64,000 nucleotides of DNA, taken from contig DJGV01000010.1 in assembly GCA_002432805.1 (NCBI GenBank), forward strand, positions 277,034-341,033, in the 5' to 3' direction. Positions 50,158-59,712 of the stretch are shown here, in pieces. This DNA is from Fervidobacterium sp. UBA5837 (lineage in GTDB: Bacteria; Thermotogota; Thermotogae; Thermotogales; Fervidobacteriaceae). The stretch's first letter is position 1; every line of letters starts with the position of its first letter. The notes under the pieces were generated by a model. That model saw only the letters and a list, made by a program, of their open reading frames with translations. It searched no databases and had not been told where the DNA came from. A program made the translations under genes and the position numbers.

Positions 50158-52344
50158 TCATATCATTTTTGAGCTGATTTGGATGTTGCCTTGATCGTCA
50201 TAGATTTCAAAGCGGACTTTCTTGATCTTCAGTATATCGTTTGGGTCATTTTTCCTTAAGTTTATTTTGAACCCTTTTCCTTCCTTTGCAATGTCTATCG
50301 ATATGTTTGCATACTCGCCTTTGAGATAATTGAGCGATGTACCATCGTCATCGTAGTAGTCGTAGTGTGCATGGCCTGTGACAAATCCCACTACGGTGAG
50401 TTCTGTGACATACCTTTCTCCAACGTAGTTCATCGGTTCTGTGAGGACTATCATGCCATTTTGCTTGATGAATAGTGGTATTTCGTGAAGATCCGCCTTT
50501 ATGTAGTGGTCTCCTGGTTCGTAGACTTTCATTTCCCTATCTTCGTACTTCGATGCAATCCAGTTGAGCCACTTACTTTCTGGCAGGTAGACATATCTGC
50601 CTTTTTTGTTCTGTTCATGCACTGGTGCAACCATGAGTGAGCTGCCGTACATGTATTGATCTTCTATATCTTTCGTTCGCTCGTCTTCGAAAACGAACGA
50701 CAGAGGCATGACAAATGGTGTAGAAGTCTCTACTGCATTCATGAATTCGGAGTATGTGTATGGCAAGAATGCGTATCTGAGTCTTACTATATCTCGAGTG
50801 ATGTTGAGTGTCTCTTCGTCAAATTGCCAGAGTTCCTGCGGTCTTGTACCGAGTGCGCTATGATTTCTGAAATACGGTGTGAATGCACCAAGTTCCATCC
50901 ATCTGATAAGAAGTTCAGGTGATGCATCACTACCGAATCCACCCACATCTGCGCCTGTGTAGAAAAAGCCCATCATGTTGAGCGATTGTAGCATACGAAT
51001 GTTTGCAAGCATGTGTTCCCACCAAGACTTGTTGTCTCCCATCCATATGGTGCCCATCCTGTGCAATCCTGGATAACTGCTGCGCGACAAGAGTAGATAT
51101 CTCTCGCCAGGCAGTAATTTGCTCAAACCGTCGGCTGCTGCCTTTGTCATGTAAAAACCATATAGATTGTGCACATCATCATGGTTGACAATCGTTCCAT
51201 CGTCCAGCCTATGGTAAAAACTCTTGTAATCTTCCCTCTTTACGGCCATATTTGAAGCTGCATCTCTAACATTGAGTACTGCGTCCAACTTATCTTCCTC
51301 ATCGCTCTTTTCGAATTCTTCAATTGTTCTAACTACTCTATTCACACCGTCAAGTGTGTAAAACACGGCAGGTTCGTTCATATCGTTCCAAATGCCTCTT
51401 ATCCCCATGTCTGTAAAGAATTTGTATTTCTCGCCCCACCAAGTTCTTACATCTGAGTTGAGAAAATCTGGAAAGTGTGTCAAACCTGGCCAAACTGCGG
51501 CAACGTAGTCTTTGCCATCTTTACCTTTGCAGAAATATCCATTCCTCTTTCCCTCTTCGTACACAGGATATCCTTCTTCAATGCGTACGCCCGGGTCTAT
51601 AATTGGTACAATTTTGATGCCTTCTTTCGCCAAATCTTTGACCATTGACGCATAATCTGGAAATCTCATCTTATCCGTTGTGAAGACTTTGTATCTTTCC
51701 ATGTAGTCTATATCTGTGTATATCACATCGCAAGGAATGCTTAGTTCTCTGAATTTCGATGCCACATCTCTGATCTCATTTTCGGAGAAGTAGCTCCACC
51801 TTGATTGTTGGAAACCGAATGCCCATTTGGGCGGGATGTACGGTTTGCCTGTGAGTTGCAAGTACTCTTCCACTATTTTCTGCTTGTCATCTGTTTCGAA
51901 GATGTAAAAATCAAAATTGTGCGACGGTATTGTGATTTTGAGTATATCTTTGTTGGTAAAGCCCACATCGAATATGATTTCGGATGGATAATCAACGAGC
52001 AATCCGAATGTGCTTACACCATCTATGATGAGAAATGGATGTGAACCATATAGCGATTTCTTATCCGGTGTATGCTCTGGATCATCTGTACTGTACATTC
52101 TATAAATCCTGCCACGTTTATTGAGTGGCCCCAGGCTCTCGCCAAGTCCGTATACGACATCGCCTTTGGCCATTTTGTGTGTGAAAATCACGCTATCTTC
52201 CGTCTCTTCAACGTCGAAGTGTGGAAGCGTTGAGACTTGTTGGAATTTTGATTCGTCGATTGTTGCAATTACTGCGCCAGTTGCAAATGGTTTTCCTGAA
52301 CGATAAAGCGATGTTAAATTAGAAACTCCAAACTTAGTGAACAT
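50158..52344 (-). CDS. GH31 family alpha-glycosidase (gene 2)
   Basis: I place the start at ATG 52344, seven bases behind GGAGG; an earlier in-frame ATG overlaps that site. The 728-residue cytoplasmic enzyme has GH31 hallmarks: YGLGESLGPLNKRG, PPKWAFGFQQSRWSY, the nucleophile region GIWNDMNEPAVF (Asp near 317), the LLLSRSSYPGLHRMGTIWMGD stretch, and the acid/base region GADVGGFGSDASPELL near 464. It is probably an alpha-glucosidase hydrolysing oligosaccharides imported by the adjacent ABC system. It is the last gene of the operon and has no visible strong terminator. Confidence 0.92.
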   Translation of the reverse strand: MFTKFGVSNLTSLYRSGKPFATGAVIATIDESKFQQVSTLPHFDVEETEDSVIFTHKMAKGDVVYGLGESLGPLNKRGRIYRMYSTDDPEHTPDKKSLYGSHPFLIIDGVSTFGLLVDYPSEIIFDVGFTNKDILKITIPSHNFDFYIFETDDKQKIVEEYLQLTGKPYIPPKWAFGFQQSRWSYFSENEIRDVASKFRELSIPCDVIYTDIDYMERYKVFTTDKMRFPDYASMVKDLAKEGIKIVPIIDPGVRIEEGYPVYEEGKRNGYFCKGKDGKDYVAAVWPGLTHFPDFLNSDVRTWWGEKYKFFTDMGIRGIWNDMNEPAVFYTLDGVNRVVRTIEEFEKSDEEDKLDAVLNVRDAASNMAVKREDYKSFYHRLDDGTIVNHDDVHNLYGFYMTKAAADGLSKLLPGERYLLLSRSSYPGLHRMGTIWMGDNKSWWEHMLANIRMLQSLNMMGFFYTGADVGGFGSDASPELLIRWMELGAFTPYFRNHSALGTRPQELWQFDEETLNITRDIVRLRYAFLPYTYSEFMNAVETSTPFVMPLSFVFEDERTKDIEDQYMYGSSLMVAPVHEQNKKGRYVYLPESKWLNWIASKYEDREMKVYEPGDHYIKADLHEIPLFIKQNGMIVLTEPMNYVGERYVTELTVVGFVTGHAHYDYYDDDGTSLNYLKGEYANISIDIAKEGKGFKINLRKNDPNDILKIKKVRFEIYDDQGNIQISSKMI

Positions 52345-52369
52345 ACACATTCCTCCCATTGTTGCCATA

Positions 52370-54742
52370 TTATCCTAAATTTATCCAATCTATGTCTATT
52401 ATACCTTTCTTACTACCTTTTGGAAAGCCTATCAATATATTTTCTACGTTTCTTGCACCACCAAGTTCATTTCTTAGCATTTGGACTTTGTCTTGGTATT
52501 TTTCTATCGCCATGTCTATGTTTTCATAGTCATTTAGGTCATCAACTATCAATGTAGCGTTGAAATCTTGCGACCAGTGAGATTCACCCAATTGCTTTGA
52601 TTTTTCAATGCTCAATGGGATAAGTGCACCTTTCCGAAGGTATACTGCGTGATATCTCGAGCAAGTGCCTTTTGTAGATTGTCCATTGTTTTGAATCCAT
52701 TCACCAGTCCACAAATCCAGCCACTCACCTTCTGGCAATTTTACAAGTTTTTCGTCATCTTCTTTTGTAAACCTTGGATACACTAGTATATTCTCACCGA
52801 AAAAGTAGGAACATGCTTGAGCATTTTCATCGTACAATTGTGAATATTCCAACCATACAGGATACGTGAGTGGTGTGCCATTTTCAACGGCAATTTTCGC
52901 TTGTTGTAAGATATATGGGGATATATTCATTCTCAATGATGCATAGAACCTGTAGTGATCTAATACTTCAGGTGCATTGTACTGCTCGGCGATATTCCAT
53001 GGTGATCTCTCCGCGTTTGGCACGGGGTCACCAGGATGTTCCGAATGGAATTGGAATATGGGCGTGAAGATGGCAAGCTCGCAAGACCGTTCATACAGAT
53101 CCACGCTCGGCAAATCTCCACTAAAACCTGCAATGTCCCAGCCCCAGAATGGGTTACCTGATAGTGAGATGTTTAACCCAGCTACGATGTTTGATTTGAA
53201 TGCCTCGTATTCTGAATCTTCGTCACCTACCCAAAGGAGTGTATTTGACGGTGAGTGGGTGTACCCTGATCTACTGAAGAGTATGTTCTTCCCATCACCT
53301 ATGGATTTTGCTATCTCAAAGTATTTCTCTGGATAAATATTTCTTAATTGGCTACCTTCAATTTCCGGTACTTGCGAGGCAATATCCCTTCCCCACAAGT
53401 GTTCACCGCCATCCGTTTTGAAGCCCGCAACTCCCAGTTCTTCAACTAAGTACTTGCGCTTTGCACTCCACCACTTTGCAGCTTTCGGATTGAAAAAATC
53501 GACAACGTAACTCTTTTCAAACCACCTTCCCTCGGGGATCTTGTAAGGCGTTCCATCTGTTTTCTTGACTACGTAATCGTTCTTCAATGCGTATTCAACA
53601 TCTTTTTCATGCTGGTTTTCGAACTTTTCGTAATATTTTAATACGGGTATCTGCCACAGCACAAGCCTTATGTTCTTTTCATTCAATCTTTGGATCATAC
53701 CTTTTGGATCAGGCCAAGGTTCGTTGAACCTAAAACCTGACAAATGGAATGGTTCTCCATCTTCTTTTACGGTATACTGTGCACCGTTGAAGATGTAAAA
53801 TGTTTGTTCATCCGACCATGCTTCGATCACTAAGACACTAGCAGGTAAATCGTAGTGAGTTGCATTTTCAAGCGCTCTTTCAACCTTCTTCTGTGAATTC
53901 CACTGGTTTGCGGACATCCATGGCCCAAATGCCCACATAGGTGGAACTTTTGGCTGCGAGAATGTGTATATGTTTGAAATCATTTTTTTCATATTTTCTT
54001 CTTGCCAGAGGTATACTTCTATTTCATTTTTTACGGGTATTCCGAGAGTTTCTATTTCAACTTCTATGTACTCAGCTGAAAATTCCCACTTCGTTCTAAA
54101 CCCTGTGTTAACAAACATTCCAAAGCATTTGTTTGAAAAGATGAACGGAATAGGTGCATAGGCTCGCTCTCTCTGCACTTTGTACTGATCAAAAACATGA
54201 ACATATCTGGTACCATTTCCTATCTCCATACCTTCATAATGCTCACCAAGTCCGAAAAATCTTTCTCCTTCGCCTTTTCTTATGCGTATCCGGATGTTGT
54301 ATGTATCTTTACCATCCGTCAAGTATTCGACCTTTTCAATTCTCTCTTTGTTGCCATTTCCCTTGAAGGTTATCTTCTCTTTATCTTCCTGCCATTGTTT
54401 GACTGTGTACGAATACCAATCCGTAAAGACTGAATGTCCCTTGCCTGTCCCAACCCTTATCCTGTATTGCACGACCTTACCGCAATCTACCGGTGGTATG
54501 AATCCGTACCAAAACGTCTTACCGTTTACGTTATTTTGGAATTGTGCACGGGTCTCTTGAACATTTCTCCCATCGATGGTATATTCTATCCAGGCTCGCT
54601 GACCTAAAAGAGGCGTTGCAAGGAAGTTTATCTTGACCATATCACCTGAAAGAGGATCCCTGGGGTCGCGCTCGGCCCCAGGGAGAGTGATATACGGATC
54701 GTCTATTCCGGAGGGTATGTGGAGTATCTCTATCTTTTCCAT
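52370..54742 (-). CDS. GH31 family glycosidase, divergent (gene 1)
   Basis: ATG 54742 (MEKIEILHIP) is preferred to a TTG eight codons upstream, though its ribosome site is weak. The 790-residue protein has an N-terminal beta domain of about 130 residues before the GH31 part. Catalytic regions are GFKTDGGEHLWG (nucleophile Asp near 441) and WGWDIAGFSGDLP (acid/base Asp near 536); FFGLGEHYEGMEIG and PPMWAFGPWMSANQW fit the fold. The TDGGE nucleophile region differs from the WNDMNEP of the neighbouring paralog and recalls alpha-xylosidase or related GH31 branches. Substrate is uncertain. Confidence 0.9.
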   Translation of the reverse strand: MEKIEILHIPSGIDDPYITLPGAERDPRDPLSGDMVKINFLATPLLGQRAWIEYTIDGRNVQETRAQFQNNVNGKTFWYGFIPPVDCGKVVQYRIRVGTGKGHSVFTDWYSYTVKQWQEDKEKITFKGNGNKERIEKVEYLTDGKDTYNIRIRIRKGEGERFFGLGEHYEGMEIGNGTRYVHVFDQYKVQRERAYAPIPFIFSNKCFGMFVNTGFRTKWEFSAEYIEVEIETLGIPVKNEIEVYLWQEENMKKMISNIYTFSQPKVPPMWAFGPWMSANQWNSQKKVERALENATHYDLPASVLVIEAWSDEQTFYIFNGAQYTVKEDGEPFHLSGFRFNEPWPDPKGMIQRLNEKNIRLVLWQIPVLKYYEKFENQHEKDVEYALKNDYVVKKTDGTPYKIPEGRWFEKSYVVDFFNPKAAKWWSAKRKYLVEELGVAGFKTDGGEHLWGRDIASQVPEIEGSQLRNIYPEKYFEIAKSIGDGKNILFSRSGYTHSPSNTLLWVGDEDSEYEAFKSNIVAGLNISLSGNPFWGWDIAGFSGDLPSVDLYERSCELAIFTPIFQFHSEHPGDPVPNAERSPWNIAEQYNAPEVLDHYRFYASLRMNISPYILQQAKIAVENGTPLTYPVWLEYSQLYDENAQACSYFFGENILVYPRFTKEDDEKLVKLPEGEWLDLWTGEWIQNNGQSTKGTCSRYHAVYLRKGALIPLSIEKSKQLGESHWSQDFNATLIVDDLNDYENIDMAIEKYQDKVQMLRNELGGARNVENILIGFPKGSKKGIIDIDWINLG

Positions 54743-54773
54743 ATCTATATCACTACCTTTCCTCAAAATATCC

Positions 54774-56012
54774 TTACTTCAGTTTTATCGTTTTTTCAAG
54801 CTCTGCTTGTGCGTCATCTAAAGCTTGCTTTGCTGTTTTCTTGCCGTAGACTGCTGCTTCCAAGTGTTTGTTGACTATGTCGGAAACCTTTTGGAATTCA
54901 ACTATCGCCGGTGGTGTTACCAAGTAATTTAGAGAATCGAAAACTGCTTGTTTATTTGCTGGAGGTGTTACCATCTTGTACTGTTGTATGACATCTGGAT
55001 ACATCGCTGCCGGTAATTCCCAACCTGCACTAACTCTGGTTATGGCAACATCTTTATTTGCAGATAGGAATGCCATCCACTTGAATGCAGCTTCAGCATT
55101 CCTCGTATCTTTGCTCATAACTAGTCCATTTGAGAAGAAATGCGTTGCCTTTTTCCTATTTCCAGGTTCTACAGCGATATCCCAATCGAAGTTTGCCTTC
55201 TCTTTGAATGTGGGAAATGCCCATGAGCCAGTAACAATCATACCAAGCCTTCCAGATATGAATAGATCCCAATCACCCATACCGGCCAATTGTGCTTCGT
55301 TAGGCATCACATTGTATTTTATCACTCTGTCGAGCATATACTGCAACGTTTCGACATTTTCAGGACTGTTCAGTGTGAATGCTGTACCATTCTTGTTCAG
55401 AACGCTGCCACCATTTTGTTGAACCATCTTGTACAGTTCATTGAATGTAATTGGCTGATATATTCCAAATATTGTTGGACCGAGTGCCCTTATCTTTATC
55501 GCTGCGTTCAATACATCTGTCCAAGTCCATTTGTCTGTTGGGTATCCTACCTTTGCCTTATCGAATAGATCTTTGTTGTAGATAAGAACGACGTTTGAAA
55601 AGCTGTATGGTAGTCCATACTGTGTCCCAGATACTTGGAATGCAGCAAGCGCATTCTTGTTGATAACACTCAAATCGTACTTCGTTTGCTGTATGAGTTT
55701 ACTCAAATTGTATAGAACACCCTTGGAGGCATATGTACTGAAATTTTCGAAATTCAATTCAAAGACATCAGGCGCATTTCCACCGGCGATGACTGTTGCC
55801 AATTTCGTGAAATAGTCACCAAATCCTATCGTCTCGATGTCAACTTTGATATCTGGGTTCTGCTTTTCAAATGCTGCTTTCCATTGGTCCAAATACTTCT
55901 CATTCCCGCCTGAAGACGAGAAGTTCATGAACTTTACCGTTGTTACACCAAAACCAAGCGTAAAACTCAAAAGCATTGCGAACATCAAAATAGAAACTAC
56001 ATACCTTTTCAT
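54774..56012 (-). CDS. Sugar ABC transporter substrate-binding protein
   Basis: ATG 56012 is nine bases behind GAGGAG; an ATG three codons earlier abuts the ribosome site. The 412-residue family 1 (MalE-like) binding protein has a signal peptide (VVSILMFAMLLSFTLGFG) and typical segments KFMNFSSSGGNEKYLDQWKAAFEKQNPDIKV in pattern, APDVFELNFENF, YGLPYSFSNVVLIYNKDLF and AAFKWMAFLSANKD. It captures a carbohydrate for the two adjacent permeases. No ATPase gene is in the operon, so a shared MsmK/MalK-type ATPase elsewhere is expected. Confidence 0.92.
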   Translation of the reverse strand: MKRYVVSILMFAMLLSFTLGFGVTTVKFMNFSSSGGNEKYLDQWKAAFEKQNPDIKVDIETIGFGDYFTKLATVIAGGNAPDVFELNFENFSTYASKGVLYNLSKLIQQTKYDLSVINKNALAAFQVSGTQYGLPYSFSNVVLIYNKDLFDKAKVGYPTDKWTWTDVLNAAIKIRALGPTIFGIYQPITFNELYKMVQQNGGSVLNKNGTAFTLNSPENVETLQYMLDRVIKYNVMPNEAQLAGMGDWDLFISGRLGMIVTGSWAFPTFKEKANFDWDIAVEPGNRKKATHFFSNGLVMSKDTRNAEAAFKWMAFLSANKDVAITRVSAGWELPAAMYPDVIQQYKMVTPPANKQAVFDSLNYLVTPPAIVEFQKVSDIVNKHLEAAVYGKKTAKQALDDAQAELEKTIKLK

Positions 56013-56134
56013 ACCTTCCATCTCCTCTTCGATGAATTTTCAAAACCTCTTTCAAATATCATTTCCTTACGTACAAAACAATATGAAATTTGCCTCACCC
56101 CCTCAAATAACCAATCGAAATATTTGAAAGCAAC

Positions 56135-56962
56135 CTATCCTTTTAAACCACCAGCCGTCAAACCTTCTTCAAAATATCTCTGTGCAAATGCGTACACAAT
56201 TATAATTGGAACGATCGATATGAGCGCACCTGCCATAAGTAAGTTGTATTCTGTTGAATATTGGCCGTTGAGCATGCTCAATGCTACAGGCAGTGTCATC
56301 TTATTCTTATCTGTTAAGACTATGAGAGGCCAGAGGTAATCATTCCAAGCACCCATGAATGTGATCACAAAAAGTGTGGCTATCATTGGACGAGAAAGTG
56401 GGATTATGACGTTGAAAAAGATCTTCCACTGCGATGCGCCATCTATAACCGCCGCATCTATGAAATCGTCTGGAATCTGCCGCATACTTTGACGCAACAT
56501 GAAGATGCCGAATATATTAAAAAAAGATGGGAGAACGAGCCCCAAATAGCTGTTGAGCAGATGGAAACTCCTCAGGATCAAATAATTCGGTATCAACGTT
56601 ACACTGCCCGGTATCATCATTGTGATGAGAAAGATGCCAAAGAGCAGTTCTCTGCCCTTGAACGGAATTTTTGCAAATACATATGCAGCCATGCATGCTG
56701 AAAACACGTTTACAATCGTTATTGAAACTGAGACTATGACACTATTGAGAAATGCCTTGCCAAATGGGAAGATTTCAAACAGTTTTCTAAAAGAATCTAT
56801 CGTAACTTTCTTTGGTATCCACTCTATGGGTATCGCAGTTAGCGCACCGGCGTCTTTCAAAGAAGTGGTAATCATCCAAAACAAAGGTAGAACCATGAAA
56901 AAAGAAAGTGCAATCATCACTACATAGTAAACAACCTTTGAAACTGACCCCTTACGCTTCAT
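56135..56962 (-). CDS. Sugar ABC transporter permease, MalG type
   Basis: ATG 56962 follows AGAGGTGGGTATACT and gives 275 residues; the longer open frame lies inside the upstream permease gene. Six membrane helices and the EAA loop DAAVIDGASQWKIFFNVIIPLSRP are seen, with GAWNDYLWPLIVL typical of MalG-type subunits. It overlaps the MalF-type gene by 11 bases. Confidence 0.93.
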   Translation of the reverse strand: MKRKGSVSKVVYYVVMIALSFFMVLPLFWMITTSLKDAGALTAIPIEWIPKKVTIDSFRKLFEIFPFGKAFLNSVIVSVSITIVNVFSACMAAYVFAKIPFKGRELLFGIFLITMMIPGSVTLIPNYLILRSFHLLNSYLGLVLPSFFNIFGIFMLRQSMRQIPDDFIDAAVIDGASQWKIFFNVIIPLSRPMIATLFVITFMGAWNDYLWPLIVLTDKNKMTLPVALSMLNGQYSTEYNLLMAGALISIVPIIIVYAFAQRYFEEGLTAGGLKG

Positions 56963-57836
56963 AGTATACCCACCTCTTTTGCAGTGTCCACTGGAGTATA
57001 GTGAAGACGAAGATGAAGACAAACAATATCCAAGAATATGCCGAGGCATACCCCATTTCGTAATATTTGAAAGCGTAAGAGTATATCCTTTCCATGAATA
57101 CTTCAGTTGAGCCGAATGGACCACCTTGTGTCATAATCATGACTTGTGGGAAGAGCTGGAATGAATTTATCGATGTGATGATCAAGACGAAAAATATCGT
57201 TGGCGAGAGTAGTGGTAAAGTGATTTTCCGAAATCTCTGGAACTTCGACGCACCATCGATCTCTGCAGCTTCGTAGTATGCAGGGTCAATCGACTGAAGT
57301 CCAGATAAGAAGATTAAACCAAAGAATCCCACATCTTTCCATAAACTTGCAAGCACTATCGCAGGCATTGCCCATACAGAATCGTACAACCAACTTGGCC
57401 CAGGAATTCCGAAGACTTGAAGTATGGCATTTATAGGGCCATAATAAGGGCTGAGAAGCCAACGCCACAGCATTGCTGCTGCCACCCACGAAGTCAACAC
57501 TGGAATGAAGAATATTGTTCTGAACACGCCTATGGCTTTACTCTTCACGTTTAGCAACATTGCAACTCCGATGGAAAAGATTATGATGAGCGGAATGTAA
57601 AGTACCATGTAGTACAGTGTGTTACCCAAAATCTTCCAGAATTCCTCGCTATGTAAGATATTAGAATAATTACTCAAACCTACAAAGTTTGGTTCAGTTA
57701 TGATATCCCAATCAGTGAAACTCAGGAAAAACGAATAGCCAATGGAAAAGATCGAGAAAATCGAGAAAGCTAATAAACTTGGCAAAAGAAACGAAAATAT
57801 TGTGATTCCTTTCTTGAATTTCTTGCTCCCCTTCAT
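56952..57836 (-). CDS. Sugar ABC transporter permease, MalF type
   Basis: ATG 57836 follows GGAGGG and gives 294 residues. It has six membrane helices, FVGLSNYSNIL in the first periplasmic loop, the EAA loop EAAEIDGASKFQRFRKITLPLLSP, and TQGGPFGSTEVFMERIYSYAF near the end. It pairs with the MalG-type subunit to form the transmembrane channel. It starts 27 bases after the regulator gene. Confidence 0.93.
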   Translation of the reverse strand: MKGSKKFKKGITIFSFLLPSLLAFSIFSIFSIGYSFFLSFTDWDIITEPNFVGLSNYSNILHSEEFWKILGNTLYYMVLYIPLIIIFSIGVAMLLNVKSKAIGVFRTIFFIPVLTSWVAAAMLWRWLLSPYYGPINAILQVFGIPGPSWLYDSVWAMPAIVLASLWKDVGFFGLIFLSGLQSIDPAYYEAAEIDGASKFQRFRKITLPLLSPTIFFVLIITSINSFQLFPQVMIMTQGGPFGSTEVFMERIYSYAFKYYEMGYASAYSWILFVFIFVFTILQWTLQKRWVYYEA

Positions 57837-57862
57837 TCTTTTCCCTCCAAATGAAGCAATTT

Positions 57863-59068
57863 CTATCCCTTTATGGCAAACATCTCTTCTTGAATTACCT
57901 TGTACACACCACCGAGTGTCCATGCTTCCTCGCCGAAGTTGTCCACATCGAATGTCACCCGCTTGCCCAAGTTACCGAACGCATTTTTCTTTGCATAGTT
58001 TATTGCTTTTTCCAAGAAATGTCCTGAGAACTCCAAAGCCTCTCCACCTACGAGTAGGTATTCAGGTGCGAAGATGTTTATGAGATTCTTGAAAGCTATG
58101 CCAACAAGCGTTGCGTATTCTTCAAAGATCTCACCAGTCACTTTCGCATCCTCTTTCAGTGCAAGTTTGATGAAATCCATTTCGGACATCTCCGTATTTT
58201 GAAAATTCCTGTACATCATCGAGAGTTTCTCACTCTTTGTCTTACGATATATCTTATTTACCAATGCACCAAATCCGGCCTCAGCTTCAAGACAACCAAG
58301 ATTACCGCAACTGCACCTATTACCATTCTCACGCACGGTCATATGCCCAACCTCACCCGCTCCACCATTGCCCGTATAGAGGTTCCCGTCAACAACGAGC
58401 GAGCCGCCTATACCAACACCAAGCGTAATAACGAGCGCATCTTTACAATTTGTCAATTTACCCTTCCAAAGATGCGTTGTTGTGAAAGAATCCACATCGT
58501 TCATTATGTACACAGGCACTTTCAATTGTTTTGACAACATCTCACCAAGTTTGACATTCTTCCAACCCAATATGAACGAATCAAGCACCACGCCATTTGC
58601 AGAATCTACACTACCTGAAACTGCTACAGAGGCACCAACTAAGTGATTTCTATTCCGATCCTCAACAAATTGTTTTATCAGCTTTGAAATCCTAATTGGT
58701 TCGCTGTTCTCACCAAAATCTATACGTTGCTTAGTGACAACCTCACCAGTCAAATTTGCAATGATCAGTTGCAAATAACCCAAGCCTATCTTCACACCCA
58801 AGATATTGCCATATGCTGGATTCATGCACAACAGTATCGGCTTTCTACCACCAGTTGAAGTGCTCTCTCCAACTTCCATAATCAAACCTTCGTCGATAAG
58901 CTCCGACACGATCTTTGTAACCGTAGCTGCACTTATTCCCGTCTTTCGCGCTAAGGATGCTCTATCAATCTTTTGAGATAGGAATATCTCTCTCAGTACC
59001 ATCTTCTCATTTATACTTCGCATCAACTCTTTGCTACCAGTCAAAGGCATCTTCTCCCTCTTTCCCAT
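57863..59068 (-). CDS. ROK family transcriptional regulator
   Basis: The 401-residue protein joins a winged helix (LARKTGISAATVTKIVSELIDEGLI) to a ROK sugar-binding domain (LGVKIGLGYLQLIIANLTG, VITLGVGIGGSLVVDG, GEVGHMTV and the zinc motif CSCGNLGCLEAEAG). It probably represses its own sugar uptake and hydrolysis operon and is released by a sugar ligand. Start at ATG 59068 is listed; ATG 59050 (MPLTGSKEL) behind GAGGG is an equally good choice. It is the first gene of the operon. Confidence 0.92.
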   Translation of the reverse strand: MGKREKMPLTGSKELMRSINEKMVLREIFLSQKIDRASLARKTGISAATVTKIVSELIDEGLIMEVGESTSTGGRKPILLCMNPAYGNILGVKIGLGYLQLIIANLTGEVVTKQRIDFGENSEPIRISKLIKQFVEDRNRNHLVGASVAVSGSVDSANGVVLDSFILGWKNVKLGEMLSKQLKVPVYIMNDVDSFTTTHLWKGKLTNCKDALVITLGVGIGGSLVVDGNLYTGNGGAGEVGHMTVRENGNRCSCGNLGCLEAEAGFGALVNKIYRKTKSEKLSMMYRNFQNTEMSEMDFIKLALKEDAKVTGEIFEEYATLVGIAFKNLINIFAPEYLLVGGEALEFSGHFLEKAINYAKKNAFGNLGKRVTFDVDNFGEEAWTLGGVYKVIQEEMFAIKG

Positions 59069-59109
59069 GTTCTATTTCATCCCTTTTTTCTCTTTTGAAT
59101 CTCCGAAAC

Positions 59110-59134
59110 ATACTTTCTTTACTAACGAAAGTAT
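59110..59134 (-). promoter_or_regulatory. Putative ROK operator (palindrome)
   Basis: ATACTTTC (59110-59117), nine bases, GAAAGTAT (59127-59134): perfect 8-bp inverted repeat overlapping the -10 region of the operon promoter, 42 bases before ATG 59068. ROK regulators generally bind such palindromes near their own promoter. Confidence 0.65.
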
Positions 59135-59157
59135 CTTTCATATGGAGCAATTGTAAA
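59130..59157 (-). promoter_or_regulatory. Promoter of the ROK/sugar operon
   Basis: On the minus strand TTTACA (59157-59152), 16 bases, GATACT (59135-59130). It is a moderate match, and the palindrome covers its -10. Confidence 0.55.
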
Positions 59158-59183
59158 CTATTTTGTGAGAATAGATAAATCAG

Positions 59184-59252
59184 TTTTTGGACAATATTCC
59201 ACCGTTTTTGGATATAAATATTGATTAGAATAATTTAACTTCGATTTTTGGA
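59184..59252 (-). repeat. Three direct TCCAAAAA repeats upstream of the sugar operon
   Basis: TTTTTGGA (plus strand) occurs at 59184-59191, 59205-59212 and 59245-59252. Distances of 21 and 40 bases are close to two and four helical turns, so the A tracts face one side of the DNA just upstream of the promoter. Confidence 0.6.
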
Positions 59253-59712
59253 AAATACCTATCGAATATCTTACCTTAGTATTTCAGATGTATACTATAT
59301 GTTTCATGTATTAAAATGATTTTGTATTTTAGAGCGTTCGTTGTATGGTATAGTAAAAGGGATTTAGAGTTGGAAAACTAATATTATCCAGACGATGGGA
59401 TGATTAGCTTATGTACAATAACGTACAAATACGGAAATGAGGAAAGAGAACTTTGGAATAGAAGACGAAGCAACATTGCTCTCAGTTGAGGTGGTTGCCA
59501 AGAAATCTTTAGTAGTGCTTACAAGTGACTTTTCAGGGATGGTATTCGATGTAAACAAGAATTCAATGTATTAACTTAACAGAATAGATCACTTATCGCT
59601 CTTGCTAATAACTTCCTAAAAATCAGCTTTGTCTTTTTACATGTAGAATATTGAGCATTTTGTTTGTCTACCAATTCAAAAATGTTATTATATAGTCGAT
59701 AATAATATATAG

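Larger units (their letters stand above)
59069..59712. other. 640-base regulatory and gene-free region
   Basis: No convincing coding frame occurs on either strand. Adjacent to the ROK gene it holds the minus-strand promoter and operator described separately. At 59184-59252 there are three direct TTTTTGGA repeats. From about 59260 to 59712 the sequence is AT-rich with many stops, ending in a stop codon at 59710 immediately before the transferase remnant. I see no tRNA, IS end or array. Confidence 0.6.
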
